From Ilyonectria destructans (Eukaryota; Ascomycota; Sordariomycetes; Hypocreales; Nectriaceae): 64,000 nt of DNA. Shown here piece by piece: positions 11,872 through 23,843 of the stretch (its first letter is position 1; each line of letters starts with the position of its first letter). Under the pieces are notes generated by a model that saw only the letters and a list, made by a program, of their open reading frames with translations, did not search any database and had not been told where the DNA came from. The position numbers were made by a program, and so were the translations under genes. The stretch lies in contig JAHEWK010000010.1 in assembly GCA_020740775.1 (NCBI GenBank), positions 744,001-808,000 on the forward strand, read 5' to 3'.

Positions 11872-14800
11872 ATGGAATCGACTCCCAGCAGCCAGGAGAG
11901 GAATGAGTTCTTCCAAAAGGTTTGCAGTTACTTCTAAGGACTCAGCCTTATTACTAAATTTCGTACAGCTGAAACCATGGTGTGTCAAATTAAGCCAGTT
12001 GGCCATCCGGGAGTCCGATGGTCCCGCAGCTACTCAGCAGCTCAACGAGTTGACGGGTCGCATTTTGACCATCCTCAACGACCAGATTCAGCACAATCCC
12101 GCAGCCTTGGATGACAAGCTCGCTGAATATGTCTTTTTCCCGCTCTATCACATCTTCCGCCAAATGGACCGGTATCCGATGTCCTTGATCGAAAACTGTC
12201 TCAAGTGCCTTACCATTCTCATCATCCACGGGTGGAAGTCGAAAATCTCAGCCAAACTTGTGCAACAGATCCTGAATCTCCTGACCTTCATCATCGATGG
12301 GACGCCGGGGTCTGCCGAGAAGCCCCCCGTGGACGAAGAAACTGCGCTCGAAGCCTTCCGTGGTCTGACAGCTCTGCTCACCACTGCCAGATTGTCCGCC
12401 ACAGCCGCCGCAGGACTTTCCGAATCGGATGCTATACCCGCCTTGGGTCACAGTGTTAGTGTGATGCTGGATGGAGTCGTCGATGGTCTCACGCCTCAAA
12501 TTCAACAAGAGGCTCTGCGCGCTCTGCAAGCAGTGTACCTCACCGTCAAGGAACATGAGGCGTTGGCCAGTTTCCTCCCCGGCACGATATCGTCTCTCGC
12601 CAAGGTATCATCCACGCCTGCCAGATACAAGAAAAATGTTCTTGCAAAATGTATAGACACTGTGAGACTGGTGTTGACCCGTGTGCTCTCGGACCTAAGA
12701 AACAGATCCATACTCGCCAAAACCGAGTCGGAGGAAACAGACGACGCACAGAAGGGAAAATCTCTATCTCCGGCCTGGCTCAAGGCCACATCTACCCAAG
12801 TAAAGCGGGCTCTTTCAACAATCATGAAATTGAGGACACAGGACTCGGCCGAAGTCAGGAGCTCATTGAGTAAATTGTGCGTTACCCTGTTAGACGAGTG
12901 TCATAAGACATTGGAAAACAGCACGATATTCTTGGTCGAGACGGCGATGATTCTGGATGAGGGTGGGGTCCAGATTTCTTGGACCGAAACGAGCTTGCAG
13001 CACCTCGTGAGCATCTACCCAGAGCTTGGCGAGACTGTCAAAACAACGACGTACAACTGGATGTCGAGTCTCCCTCGAATAATGCAAGCAGGCGATGAAG
13101 ATGTAAAGCAACAAGCCATACACAACCTTCTGAAGGGGCTTGAGCTTGTCAAGGGTCTACAAATTGAATCTTCTACCCTAGAGGATTCAATATCGAGCAC
13201 ACTGACGGACAGCATCGTTTCACTTGTTCAAGCATCAAAGTCCACGCAGCTGGATCAGAATATCAACATACGACTCATCGGCGGGAACGATTCTACAACT
13301 GAGCACCTGGACCTGGACTATCCACCGGTTTTGCTACCTGCCGAAAGTCAAAAGAGAGTGCGGAGTGAAATGATGTCTCTTCTTGGATTCCTTGGATCTT
13401 CCTCTCAACAATCAATGCTTGCAAGCACCATGCTGGAGCAAGTGCAAGAGTCGAGCCCCCTTGGCCAAGTCGCTTCGTTCTGGCTTTGCTTCCAGCTCTG
13501 CAAGGCAAGCCATGCATCATCTGCAGAAGATGAGATGTTCTTGGATTTGTCCTCCCTCGCTGAATCACCAGAGGACCTTGATGCCGTCTTCAACGAGCTT
13601 TACTCGACCTCGGTGCAAATTCTGGACCGCCACTCGGAAGTGGAACCCGTTGATTGGCGCTTGGAAGCTCTTGCTCTTGAAGTTACGGCTTACACAGCCC
13701 AAAAGGTTGGGAAGTCATTTCGCCCTGAGCTCATCGATGTACTATTCCCTACCGCAACATTTCTGGGCTCCAAAAACCAGCACCTACAAAAGCATTCCAT
13801 GATTACACTGAACAGTCTTGCTACATCTTGCGGATATGCAAACGTTTCTGAGCTGATCATCGACAACGTCGACTACATGGTTAACTCGGTCTCACTTAGG
13901 CTGAATACCCTTGACATCTCGCCAGCATCCATTAATGTCTTGACAATGATGATAAGACTTGCGGGACCCCGATTGGTACCGTATCTTGATGATGTGATTG
14001 AATCGGTCTTTGGGGCACTGGAAAACTACCACGGGTATCCTGTATTTGTGGAGAGTCTCTTTACGGTACTGAAGGAGGTGGTCGACCAAGGCGTCAAGTC
14101 GGATATGCTCCTCCTAGAGCACCAGAAGACGACAAAGATAGACCACCGGAAAGGGCCTATAAAGGTGAACGGAATCTCGAGTCTTCTGGAAACCCTGGCA
14201 AAGAGAAAGGAACAAGCGGAGCTTGACAAGGGTGAAAAGGAAACTGGGCACCCGACAACACCTTGGAAGACCGAGGAGGGAGAGGGCCAAGGGGAAACCA
14301 CCCCGGATGCGCCGGAAGAAGAGAAACCCCCAAACTCGCCGACTTACCAACTGCTGTTGCGCGTGGCAAACTTGACCCAGCACTACCTCACGTCTCCCAC
14401 GCCAACCTTGCGGAGAGCGTTGCTAGAACTGCTCACCACCGCATCCGCGGCCCTGGCTCCCGACGAAGAGGCATTCTTGCCACTCGTCAATGCTATCTGG
14501 CCGGTTGTGGTGGACAGACTTCATGATGACGAGGCATTCATCGTGATCGAGGCATGCCATGCACTCTCGGGACTTTGCGCTGCCGCAGGAGATTTTCTTG
14601 TCTCCCGGTTCAAGACAGAATGGCGTGACTGGCTCAGGGACTGGTGTCGTAAGGCAAAGCGCCAAGCTTCCAGCACTTCGGGTCGCCCCAGACCCCACGG
14701 GGATCATGACAAAATTACGGGCCCGGCATCTGACAGTACGCAAATATTGATTCCATTCCGTGGCTCTGATGGCCTCGGTGGCGGCAATGCTTTACGAAAG

Positions 14801-15097
14801 GGAGTCGGTTCATATTCTGGTAGCTTGGGGCAGTTTGCTGCTCCGGCCAAAATCTGGGGAGCGACGGTAGAGCTCTTGACGGCCATGGTGTTGCATGTTC
14901 ACGTGGATGAGGAGATGTTCGACGACGTTCTAGATCTACTCTCGGAGGCTCTTGAACGTAATAAGCAGGTGCGAGAGGCACTGGAGACGGTCAATGGAGA
15001 CGCTGTATGGCTGGCGCGGTATGAGCGAGGAAATGTCGAATGGCTACCAGCTCCTCAGATGGACGGCGTTGAGTATGCTGAGATGGAGAAACAATAG
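11872..15097 (+). CDS. TTI1: TTI1-like HEAT-repeat subunit of the TTT complex
   Basis: The predicted product has 1058 aa and is alpha-helical throughout. It resembles TTI1, which with Tel2 and Tti2 forms the TTT co-chaperone that matures PIKK kinases (TOR, ATM/Tel1, ATR/Mec1). The strongest signature is the C-terminal block: the segment around 14345-14660 encodes consecutive HEAT helices ending in a conserved AAGDFLVSRF-like motif. A charged insert rich in E, K, G and P (14200-14335) is a probable disordered loop. The start is at the ATG at 11872. Exon 1 has only 16 codons, then comes a 49-nt intron 11920-11968 with an ACTAA branch site and TACAG acceptor, and the rest is one long exon. An open frame running upstream of 11969 to 11795 is not the true N-terminus, because the short first exon is read in a different frame. 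The family assignment is good; exact domain borders are not claimed. Confidence 0.85.
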
Positions 15098-18000
15098 TGA
15101 GCGAAATAGACTTACGAAGCGAGAGTTATCGACTACACCTTAATAGGGAGGCAGATAAATGTATGTGGAGTATTAACGGAGCAAGAGGGATCACGATAGC
15201 TTCTGGCCCATCAGGCCAGGGCTTAGAGTGAGTAAGCCCTGTAGCTTGCTTGTGATGGTTCCCGCGGCGATTCTCAAAGGAGTTGGTCTCCAAGCTAGCA
15301 TGCAGGACCCCTGCGGAGAGGGTTGAGCAGCTGCGAACCGAACGATGCGAAATAGCTGGACAAGCTACGGAGTATATCATGCGATCTAGCGGGTCTGACA
15401 CGATGAGAAGCAGAAGCGAGGCTGCGAGACTATCCATGGACCCAGGACGATTGAGGAAGCTGATGGTTCGATGCGAGTCGCCGGGAGTGCTAACAATAGG
15501 ATCCATTGCCACCCACCGGCGCATCCGTCGCCCGGTCGCCAACCAGATGTCACGCAGCCAAAGGGACCTGGGCTTGCCAATGTTGCAAAGGGGGGGGGAG
15601 GGTGAGTGAGGGGGTATCATGGTTGGAATTCAAAAGCGATGATATCCGCAAATGAGCACGGCACGCTATCCCCAACGGACATTTCAAGTTTGACGCCTCG
15701 CCGTTTGCAGGTAGCAGGGATGCACGGCGATCACACGCTGGATCTGGGTCATGCCATATTGGAGCTGATGAGCGGCCCCCGCCAGGGCCCAGTGGAGAGC
15801 GTATGAGGATGTTTCTCCGCACCGTCGGGGGCCTCGAGGCGTCGACTGTATCCACCTTCTTTAAAGGGTTAGCACACAGAGACTAATTGGAGTCGCGGTC
15901 TCTGGGGGATTACGTACTTTTCATGGCCTCGAGACAGACTGGCGAGAAGCACGGTGGTTCTCTCGTGTCCCATGTTCGTGGCGAAGGGGCGCCGTGGTCG
16001 AGAACGGGGAGTGATCTGGATGGATTTCCTGGGGGTGGATTTTGTCTCGTAATAAAAACCACAAAAGTCAGCCAAAGTCTGGGGATATCTTGAGATGCGA
16101 TGGAACCTTGGGCCCGGGCCTGATTAAGGATCTTGCATCCAACCCCAGAGCCAAGTCTTTGCCCAGACTTTGAGCCTCATGAGCCAAGGCTTGGCTGTAA
16201 ACTGCGTCCCGCGCATCTGGTGAGGGATGTGATAGATGGCTTCGATCGGAGACCTGGCGAGTGCTGCAAGCGTGTGTCCCTGTCAAACGACCTTCGCCGG
16301 GCGGCAAGGGCTTGAGGTCGCCTCATACCCGTTTGTGCCGCCACTTAGATCAGTGGCCCAATCAAGGCGTCGCCGAAGATATGTTGGTGCAGCCTCTGTC
16401 GAGGATGGCGCCAATCGGATATGACGCGCCAGCGTTGAAAGAAATGTGATCCTAGTGGCGTCTCTTCAAATGACGACCAGCAAGGAGAGGAAGGACAACG
16501 AGACCCCTGCCAGTGTGCTAGGATGCGAAAACAGTTCCAGATTCAATATCCGTTTGTATCCGCCTTGGTTATCTCTACGGTGGGCCGAGTTTTGAACGTC
16601 CAATCAAGCAGCAGTCGCATTGATAAGGGGTCTAGGACCCCAGGTCATTCGGATGACACGGCGGAGAGTCTAGAAGTCTTCTAGCGCAAAGGCTAACGGT
16701 GTTCCCTGTTCCTACAGGGGCCCACACCACCACACCATGGGTCCAGGCAACTTTGCGGAAGGGAGCTACTGTACGTGAGATGCTGGCTTGGAGGGGCGAG
16801 AGGGGAGAGAGGGGAAGAGGAGGCAAGCCGGGCGGGCGCTTGGCGGCCTGACCGTGTGGGGGAGCCTCGTGAGCAGCGAGGCGGCGAGACGGTAGGCGAG
16901 ATAGCGTTGGAGACGTGTTCGAGGCGGCGGATGGACTCGTGCAGATCCATCTCCAACAAGGCTGTGCGTTAGGACTTGGCAACCGCCCAGCCGGGAATCC
17001 AGATGCCAAGTGGCTTGGCCTGCAAGGCACGGCTCGAAGATCTTGGCGGGAGTTTGTTGGTTTGCAACGTCAAAGTTTTGATATTGACGTCGCTTGCAAC
17101 GACCGGCATCAAGGGAAATTGAACACACGCGACCGGTCGGTAGAGGGTAGGATTACGGTTGCGGCGCCCAAATGGACCACAGTGAGAAGACTCCCCGTCC
17201 CGCATTCGGGGGTTGAAGTGGGCGAAGAGGGGCGGGCGATGGGTGGGAGACGCGTGAGACGGGCGAAAGTCGAGTCGAGCTTCGCGGAAGACCTTCCCAA
17301 TCGAGCCCAGCTTAAACTTCCTGCGTATCGTCGCAGGCACGGAAGCCTTGGGTTTGGCAAGCCAATTGGACCTTCCCAGAGGGGGGGAACGGCTACAACT
17401 GGGGCAAGTGCAACTGGCGACGGGGGGCAATTAGCATTATGCTTCATTGCGTTCTTTCCTGGGGGACATTGTCGATGCACGTCCCGCGCTGCATCCACCA
17501 GGAGCCCACCTCCGGAGCTCGCGCAGGGGCGGCAGGACCCAATCATAGTGAAACCTGCATCCCAAATCCCGCCGAGTGCTAATCTGTCGTCCCACCCGCG
17601 CGGCTTGTGTGCAGAGCCAATCCCCACCCAGTAGACTTCATCGTCGCGCTTCTGACATCAGGTTACTCGGGCAGCTGGGCTGGCTTTAGTTCGCCGTGGT
17701 GGCCATATTCAAAAGCTTAGCGCACCGGAGCCGGCATACACCGCCGTGCCGGCAGGATGCACCAGCCGCACCACTGCCACTTTGTTGTTGTTGTTCTTCG
17801 CGGCCGTGCGGAAGTACGACGTACACCAGTCAAACAACTTCGGCACTGCGCAGTCGTGATGGCGGCATTGGTGCCCTGCGCACGAATCCCATGTACCACC
17901 AACCATACCCCGGGCATGTTCCGTACCAGAGTGACACTACTTACTGTACCACCCACAGTCGTGCACAGGCAACAACGGCATGCAGGGTGCAAGGGAGACA

Positions 18001-18985
18001 GCGCCCGAGCGAGGCTTTCCCAAGTTCTCCCCCAACGGCCTACGACGTAAACCACCCGAGACTTGAGACAGTCCACCGGGAGACGGACACCCTCGGCGAG
18101 GACACACACCCTCGAGGACTCGAGGACCATGGCAAACACTGCTCGTCGTGGGCAATCAACGGGATGCCCATCGTCTACATACGGTTGACTTTAATCGTCA
18201 AGCCTGATAAGGACTCGCCGAACCGTCGCCCAGAGCCAGAATCTAGCCTCGGCGTGGCCAATACTTGTAGGACCGGGAGACATCCGGCAACTATGGCCCG
18301 ACGCCATGGCACCATGCCAGGACGGGTGCGCTTCAAGACAAGGCTCTCTCGAACACTCGCTCATGCCGAGACGGCTGAACTACACTAGTCTGCCCATCGA
18401 ATCCCCATCGCGTGCGGCACCGAGATAGCGAGGAAGCCACTGCTTATCCCACTGCGACTATGTACTGCGTACATGTGTAAGCTGTTGGAGATCCCCACCT
18501 GATACGGCGCGAGCGCCTGTTGCTCCATACCAGTAGCGCCTTAGTATGGACCGGCTCCGGGACTAGCCCCATACGTGCCCAGACGTACCCATATGAATCC
18601 ATACACTTGGAGAGATAGACTCTGCGAGCGAGGAATGCGTGGACGCCCCCCGGTCAATGGTCGTACTGCCAGGCTCCCTGGTCACACACCACGAACCCAA
18701 CTGGGCCTCCTGGCCTGGCTGCCATCCTCGAGTCGCCTCGGATGCAACCATGGGACGCTACGCTGCCACCAACCAAGCCCAATTCTAGAACCCCATCCAT
18801 GTCGTTGGTATAGCCTGGGACACAGGAGCTTCCCTCCTTGCCTGGTCTGCCTGGTCCCCATTCGGACAGCTGGTCGAACGCGTACAAAAGGCTTCGGATC
18901 GCCCACCTCTTTCAGAAAGCCAAGCTCTTCATCCTCGACAATCACTCAACACGTACAGGACACTTCCTGGAAACACCACCTCAAC
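15098..18985. other. Long gene-free interval upstream of the permease
   Basis: This is 3.9 kb with several overlapping open frames of 100-240 codons on both strands (for example 15126-15620 and 17696-18388). None has a recognisable domain or exon chain. It probably contains the 3' flank of TTI1 and a long promoter and leader for the amino acid permease. The frame of the permease stays open upstream of its ATG to about 18575, with an in-frame ATG at 18593. That extension is basic and low in hydrophobic residues and looks like leader sequence. Confidence 0.45.
18205..18618. promoter_or_regulatory. Possible GATA-factor sites before the permease
   Basis: Three HGATAR hexamers stand within 800 nt of the permease ATG: TGATAA at 18205-18210, AGATAG at 18423-18428 and AGATAG at 18613-18618. 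Fungal amino acid permeases are often under AreA/NIT2 nitrogen control through such sites. The hexamer is common by chance, so this is only suggestive. Confidence 0.2.
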
Positions 18986-20862
18986 ATGTCTAGCAGCACC
19001 CCGCCTCCCAAGGAGGAATATGAGAAGGAGGCCGTCGTCGACTCCCACCCCCACGATGTGGAAGCTGGCTCTACCCACGGGGGTGGCCTCAAGCGAGACC
19101 TCAAGAACCGACACATGCAGATGATTGCCATCGGCGGTGCTATCGGAGCCGGTCTCTTCGTCGGTTCTGGTGGCGCCCTGCAGAAGGGTGGTCCCGGATC
19201 TCTGGTTATCTGTAAGAACCCTGCCCAGACAATTCAAGACAATCGAATTGCAAAGAAACGTCCCCTGAAGTGTCAGTTGCTAACAATGTTCATCAGGCTG
19301 TAAGAATTTACCCGTTCCATTGGGTCCCGAACGAAACAACTAACCCAGCCATCTAGATCTCATCATCGGTTTCATGTTGCTCCTCACCACCATGGCTCTG
19401 GCCGAAATGGCCGTCCTCTACCCCGTCAACGGTGCCTTCTATACCTATATTGTCCGCTTCGTCGATCCCTCGTGGGGCTTCGCTGTCGGTTGGGAATACG
19501 CTCTGTCTTGGCTCACTGTTCTCCCCTTCGAACTCATCGCCGCCAGTATCACCATTGAATTCTGGAGAAAGGATATTCACATGGCAGTCTGGGTCACTGT
19601 TTTCCTCGTTGCCCTCATCATTGTCCAAATCTTTGGTGTTAGGGGATATGGTGAAGGTAAGAAACTCCATACTGTGGTAGATCAAAGAAAGCAAAACTAA
19701 CGCCCTCCTTAGTCGAATTCGTTCTGTCTATCATTAAGATCATGGCCTGTATCGGCTTCATCATCCTCGGTATCATCATCAACTGCGGTGGTGTCGGTGA
19801 CCAGGGATATCTCGGCGTCAAGACCTGGCACGATCCTGGTGCTTTCACCAGCTTCAAGGGTTTCTGCTCTGTCTTTGTCGTGGCTGCCTTCGCCTTCGGT
19901 GGTACCGAGATGGTCGGTCTTGCTGCTGCCGAGTCTGCCGACCCCCGCAAGTCCATCCCCACTGCTAGCAAGCAGGTCTTCTGGCGTATCGCTCTCTTCT
20001 ACGTCATCAACCTGTTCATCGTCGGAACTCTGCTCAGGAGCGACGACACCAGACTTATGAACTCCACCGGTGCCAACACCAAGTACTCTCCCTTCGTCAT
20101 GGCGATTCAGGACGCCGGCATCAAGGTTCTGCCCTCCATCTTCAACGCTGTCATTACCATTTCAGTCCTTTCCGTCGCCAACTCTTGCACCTTTGGATCT
20201 ACCCGAACGATGCAGGCTATGGCCGAGCGTGGCCATGCCCCCCAGTTCCTGATGTACATTGACTCCAAGGGTCGCCCGCTCTGGTGTGTTCTGATCCAGC
20301 TTGCCTTTGGCCTTCTCGCCTACATCGGAGAGTCCTCCAAGAGCAACGAAGTCTTCAACTGGCTCCTCGCTCTTTCTGGTCTCGCTTTCCTCTTCGTCTG
20401 GGGCAGCATTTGCCTTACTCATATTCGAATGCGCGCTGGCTTCTCCGCCCAGGGCGTGAACATGAAGTTGATCCCGTACCGAACTCCTTTTGGCGTCATT
20501 GGCAGTTATATCGGTCTCGGCCTCAACATCATCGCTTTGATCGCTACTTTCTACTCTTCTCTTTACGTAAGTTCTATCATCCCCCGCCCCCATTTGAAAT
20601 AAAACAGCATGGCTAACAATATTCACAGAGCCCAAGCGGTGCTCCCCCGGATGCTAAGGACTTCTTCATGTCCTTCCTGGCCGCCCCCATCATCCTTGCG
20701 CTCTACCTGGGCTACAAGATCTACACCAAGGACTGGAAGCTGTACGTCAAGGCCCACGAGATGGACATCATGGCCGGCATTGTGCTGCTGGATGAGGAGG
20801 AGACTGTGGAGGAGAAGACCTGGGCTAGCCTGCCTAGGCGCATTCTGAAGGGTCTCTTCTAA
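18986..20862 (+). CDS. GAP1-type general amino acid permease
   Basis: This is a plasma-membrane proton/amino acid symporter of the APC superfamily, fungal YAT family (GAP1/INDA1 type). The exons are 18986-19211, 19357-19656, 19713-20566 and 20629-20862, which give 537 aa with consistent phases. The hydrophilic N-terminal tail is rich in K, E and D, where family members are ubiquitinated. It is followed by the family signature around the first membrane helix, [17 protein letters not shown]. Next come [15 protein letters not shown] and about twelve hydrophobic segments in all. The sequence [14 protein letters not shown] in the middle matches the conserved TM6 region, and a short charged C-terminal tail follows the last helix. 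The first intron (145 nt) is the longest of the three; the acceptor at 19356 was chosen because it restores the tyrosine of the conserved stretch after GPGSLVI. Substrate range cannot be read from sequence. Confidence 0.93.
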
Positions 20863-21226
20863 GACACTATAAGAGAGATTTAGAGAGGGAGAAGCCGGAT
20901 ACCCATTTTGTAAGAAGAGCAGAGAAGAGTGGGCATAGGGACGCCCAAGTATACCAAGTTTTGCTGTAAGTTGAATACGAGCGAGGAATACGTTCTTCAG
21001 GGAGTTCACAATAGAAGAAGCAAATCACATTCACATACTCGCTGTATTTATTATTTGAGCCGAAGAAGATTTAATGTTAGTGGCAAATTCATTTCTAACT
21101 TGGGCTTTAACATCAATCGTGTGAAAAATTCTTCCTGGCAAATAAATTGTTCATAGCTTGCAAAAAAAGAAGAAGAGAAGACAAAAAAGAAAGCCTCGCA
21201 AACGCTCGCAATCGAAATATAGGAAA
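20863..21226. other. Permease 3' flank
   Basis: AT-richer sequence follows the permease stop and precedes the minus-strand tRNA 3' end. It has no gene and would hold the polyadenylation region of the permease. Confidence 0.5.
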
Positions 21227-21309
21227 AGCCCGATGCGGGGGTCGAACCCGCAACCTTGAGATCGCGTACTCGTAAGAGTCTCACGCTCTACCGATTGAGC
21301 TAACCGGGC
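21227..21309 (-). tRNA. tRNA-Lys (anticodon CTT) with a 10-nt intron
   Basis: Read on the minus strand from 21309, the sequence folds as a tRNA. The acceptor stem GCCCGGT pairs with ATCGGGC (with G-U allowance). It also has a D-arm with the A-box TAGCTCAATCGGTAGAGC, an anticodon stem TGAGA/TCTCA and a T-arm with the B-box GGTTCGACC. The loop CTCTTA carries anticodon CTT (Lys). A 10-nt insertion, CGAGTACGCG, sits one base after the anticodon at the canonical intron position. The total is 83 nt (73 plus intron). A T run immediately after the acceptor (21224-21226) is a minimal RNA polymerase III stop. Confidence 0.93.
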
Positions 21310-22539
21310 GTGACACTTGTTTGATGGCTTCGGGAACCCGGGCTGGGCCTTCATATTCGCCCTGGATGAACATCGAACGTGCACACCAAGGGTCATCCTG
21401 CACATCTAACAACTCTAATAGACTGGGAAGCTCCTTATCAGTCACTCCAGTGTGTAGCCCGGCGCAGAACCCTTTAGATGTGTGATACGCCGGTTCTAGA
21501 GGTCAATACACTCTACCCGAAACTGCAAACTAGAGAGCAACGTGAAGGTGTGTGGATAGTATTTCTACGTCAGAGTTCTACTTTTTGCTTTTGTTTGCGT
21601 GGCTGAACCAACTAATTGCTCTTTTACCACCGAATGGCTCACTCAAGCCCGGAGCGAAGTATGGAACCAAGCAAATAAAATTATTTCCTAGTCCCAGTGG
21701 CAATCACACTAAAGAGTTTTCGCTCGAGGCTATGTATTAGTAACTGTGGCGCAGCCATGTGGCCCTTGAGATATTGTTGGTGGTGCAGTCTGACCTTGCG
21801 ACGCTTGCGGAATGTTGTTTGGTTATGTTTTCCAGCATTGAGACTATTGAAGCTGATACACTTGATTCTTGAGTACTAAAACCAAGAATGTTGGGGGGGT
21901 TTTTTTTTTTTATAGCTTGGTTACTAGCAGTAATTTTATGACGGCACGCATTTTTATCTCGTCTAATTCTCCTTCCTGGACGCATTCTAAAAAAAAAACA
22001 GACAGGATAGAGTCATGTCCCTGTTGGCGTGTAGTGGTCTCGCGGGTTGGTGTGACGACGCTGACAGGCACACGGAAACTGATGAGTGTCGGACCAACAG
22101 CTGTCCGGGTACTACTTGAATCAGTACCTCTTGCTAAATCCTGGGAAGAACATGTCTTCTGTCCTTTTATGAATCCAAACACAGCTTTTGCTTTGCATTG
22201 TCCTTGGAAAGCTGTTGCGGAAGTTCCTATTGCTAATTTCACTTGCTAGTTGGATGTATTGAGAACCCTAGATTTTATGTCTCCAGGCTCTAGAATTGCT
22301 GTTCCATTCCCAAGGTCGCAAGTCAACCTGCTCTCTCTCTTCCCACTTGGGGCTGGCGATAATCTCATTTGTCTTTCAGAGGTCAGACTTTTTAATCCGA
22401 GTTCAAAATTTAAGACTACTGTCACGGGCTTCAATACTCTCTATTGTCTATGTGTCTCATTGTATGGTGTCAACCCCCCGGGATGGTCCTCGTATCTTCA
22501 TTGAAGTACCTCTACACCCTTCATTTCTCGCATTTCTCA
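21310..22539. other. Intergenic, mildly AT-rich
   Basis: No gene was recognised. A homopolymer junction (seven G followed by about twelve T) sits at 21894-21912. The rest is the 5' flank of the tRNA and the 3' flank of the Nudix gene. Confidence 0.45.
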
Positions 22540-23843
22540 TTAGATCTTCGGGGCGGTAGTCAAAAAGCCCTCGGCCACGGCGTTTATCAGGCGGTTGGCG
22601 ATAGCCTGGGGTGGTGGCAGGCGCAGGTCGCCCTCCTTGTAGCCCTCAGGAGCAGAGGCGCCCAAGCCGCTAGTCCCAAACTCCAACGCCTTACGAACCT
22701 CGTCCATGGTGAACCACTTGGCCACCTCCAACTCTTTATCATTCAGGGTAATCTTCTCGGCATCTCCGGGCAACGCCTGCGCAATGGCACCAATCATCAA
22801 GCTGGCGGGGTAGGGCCAAGGCTGGCTAGAGTGGATGACGACTCGACCAACACGGACGCCACTCTCCTCCCAAACCTCGCGTCTCACTGACTCCTCGATG
22901 GACTCGCCAGGCTCCAAGAAGCCGGCGAGGGTGCTGTACCAGTACGGAGGCCAGCGCTTCTGGCGTCCGAGCAGAATTCGTTGGCCATCGGCGGAGACGA
23001 CAGCGGCAATCATGGTTGGGTCCGTTCTAGGGAAGCAAATGTTGGAGACGCCGTGGCGGGTAGGACAGTCTCCCCGAGACTGCGCGTCGGAACCTCCCTT
23101 TTTGTCTGTGGAGGGGCAAACGCGCTTGTAGCCAGCATGGACGGATAGGTTCGGGTTTCCGCAGCCAGCACAGAATGGACTTCGGGCATTCCAGTCAATC
23201 ATGGATCTGGCCTGGGCATACAGGGCGGCTTGAACAACAATTAGCGAGTGCCATGATGAGTCGGGATTCACTCAACCGTACCTGCTTCAGGGTGAAGAGT
23301 CATTCCCCTCGGGTTCTTATCCACTGAGAGGCCCTTCACCTCTTGGGACTTGAGGAACTCGGTGGCCTTGTCGGCATGGGCGCCCTTGGCGGTGATGTCG
23401 ATGGCAAAGTATGGCTGGCCCTTGATATCGCCATGCTCACCAGATTCAATGTGACCCGGCTCGCTGCCCTCTTCCAGCATGCCTAGGAAGACAACGAGGG
23501 GTGCGGTCTGGGCCGAGTCGAAAGCCTTGATGGACTCATCTTCGGGGAGGTGGAAGGGCTCTGGACCAATCAGAGACTTGACATCTTCAAAGGTGAGATA
23601 AGATAGGGATGTCTTGTCCACAACGAGGGCATTCAGATCGTCGAGAGCCAGATAACGGGCAGTGGGGCTGGCGGCAGCTCTCCGTAGGAATGCGGCATCG
23701 GCACGAAGGAACGAGTAGCGGTTCACGCGGCTACCCGCATAGTAGTTGACGACCTCCTTTCCGAAACGGCGAGTCAGCATCGAGTCGTCGTTTTGCAGAG
23801 CCGGAAGCTCGGGCAGCAGTGGTGGCGGCGCGGCGGCGGGCAT
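22540..23843 (-). CDS. NPY1: NADH pyrophosphatase, Nudix family (NPY1/NudC-like)
   Basis: The enzyme hydrolyses NADH and NAD-capped substrates to NMNH plus AMP; the yeast homologue is peroxisomal. Two exons, 23843-23282 and 23228-22540, are split by a 53-nt intron and give 416 aa. The N-terminal half carries the family's poorly conserved domain. The splice joins it to WNARSPFCAGCG, the start of a zinc ribbon with two CxxC-like halves. PRTDPTMIAAVV follows, then the Nudix box GFLEPGESIEESVRREVWEE with glycine, RE and EE in the right spacing, and SQPWPYPAS. The last motif separates NADH pyrophosphatases from other Nudix enzymes. The ATG at 23843 was preferred because the frame above it begins only with a TTG. 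The last three residues (PKI) are not a standard PTS1, so peroxisomal location is open. Confidence 0.93.

Noticed and set aside
11795..11968. Longer N-terminus of TTI1 read without the first intron
   Set aside because: A 16-codon exon in another frame from ATG 11872, with a branch site and acceptor ending at 11968, gives a more plausible start. The frame read through the intron starts with TTG.
17696..18388. 230-codon frame on the plus strand
   Set aside because: The peptide is His/Arg/Pro/Thr-rich without hydrophobic core or known motif. An overlapping minus-strand frame is about equally open. It is probably GC-rich promoter DNA.
18593..18985. In-frame 131-residue N-terminal extension of the permease
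   Set aside because: It has no resemblance to permease N-termini. The ATG at 18986 starts a typical short, charged tail, so the open frame is taken as 5' leader.
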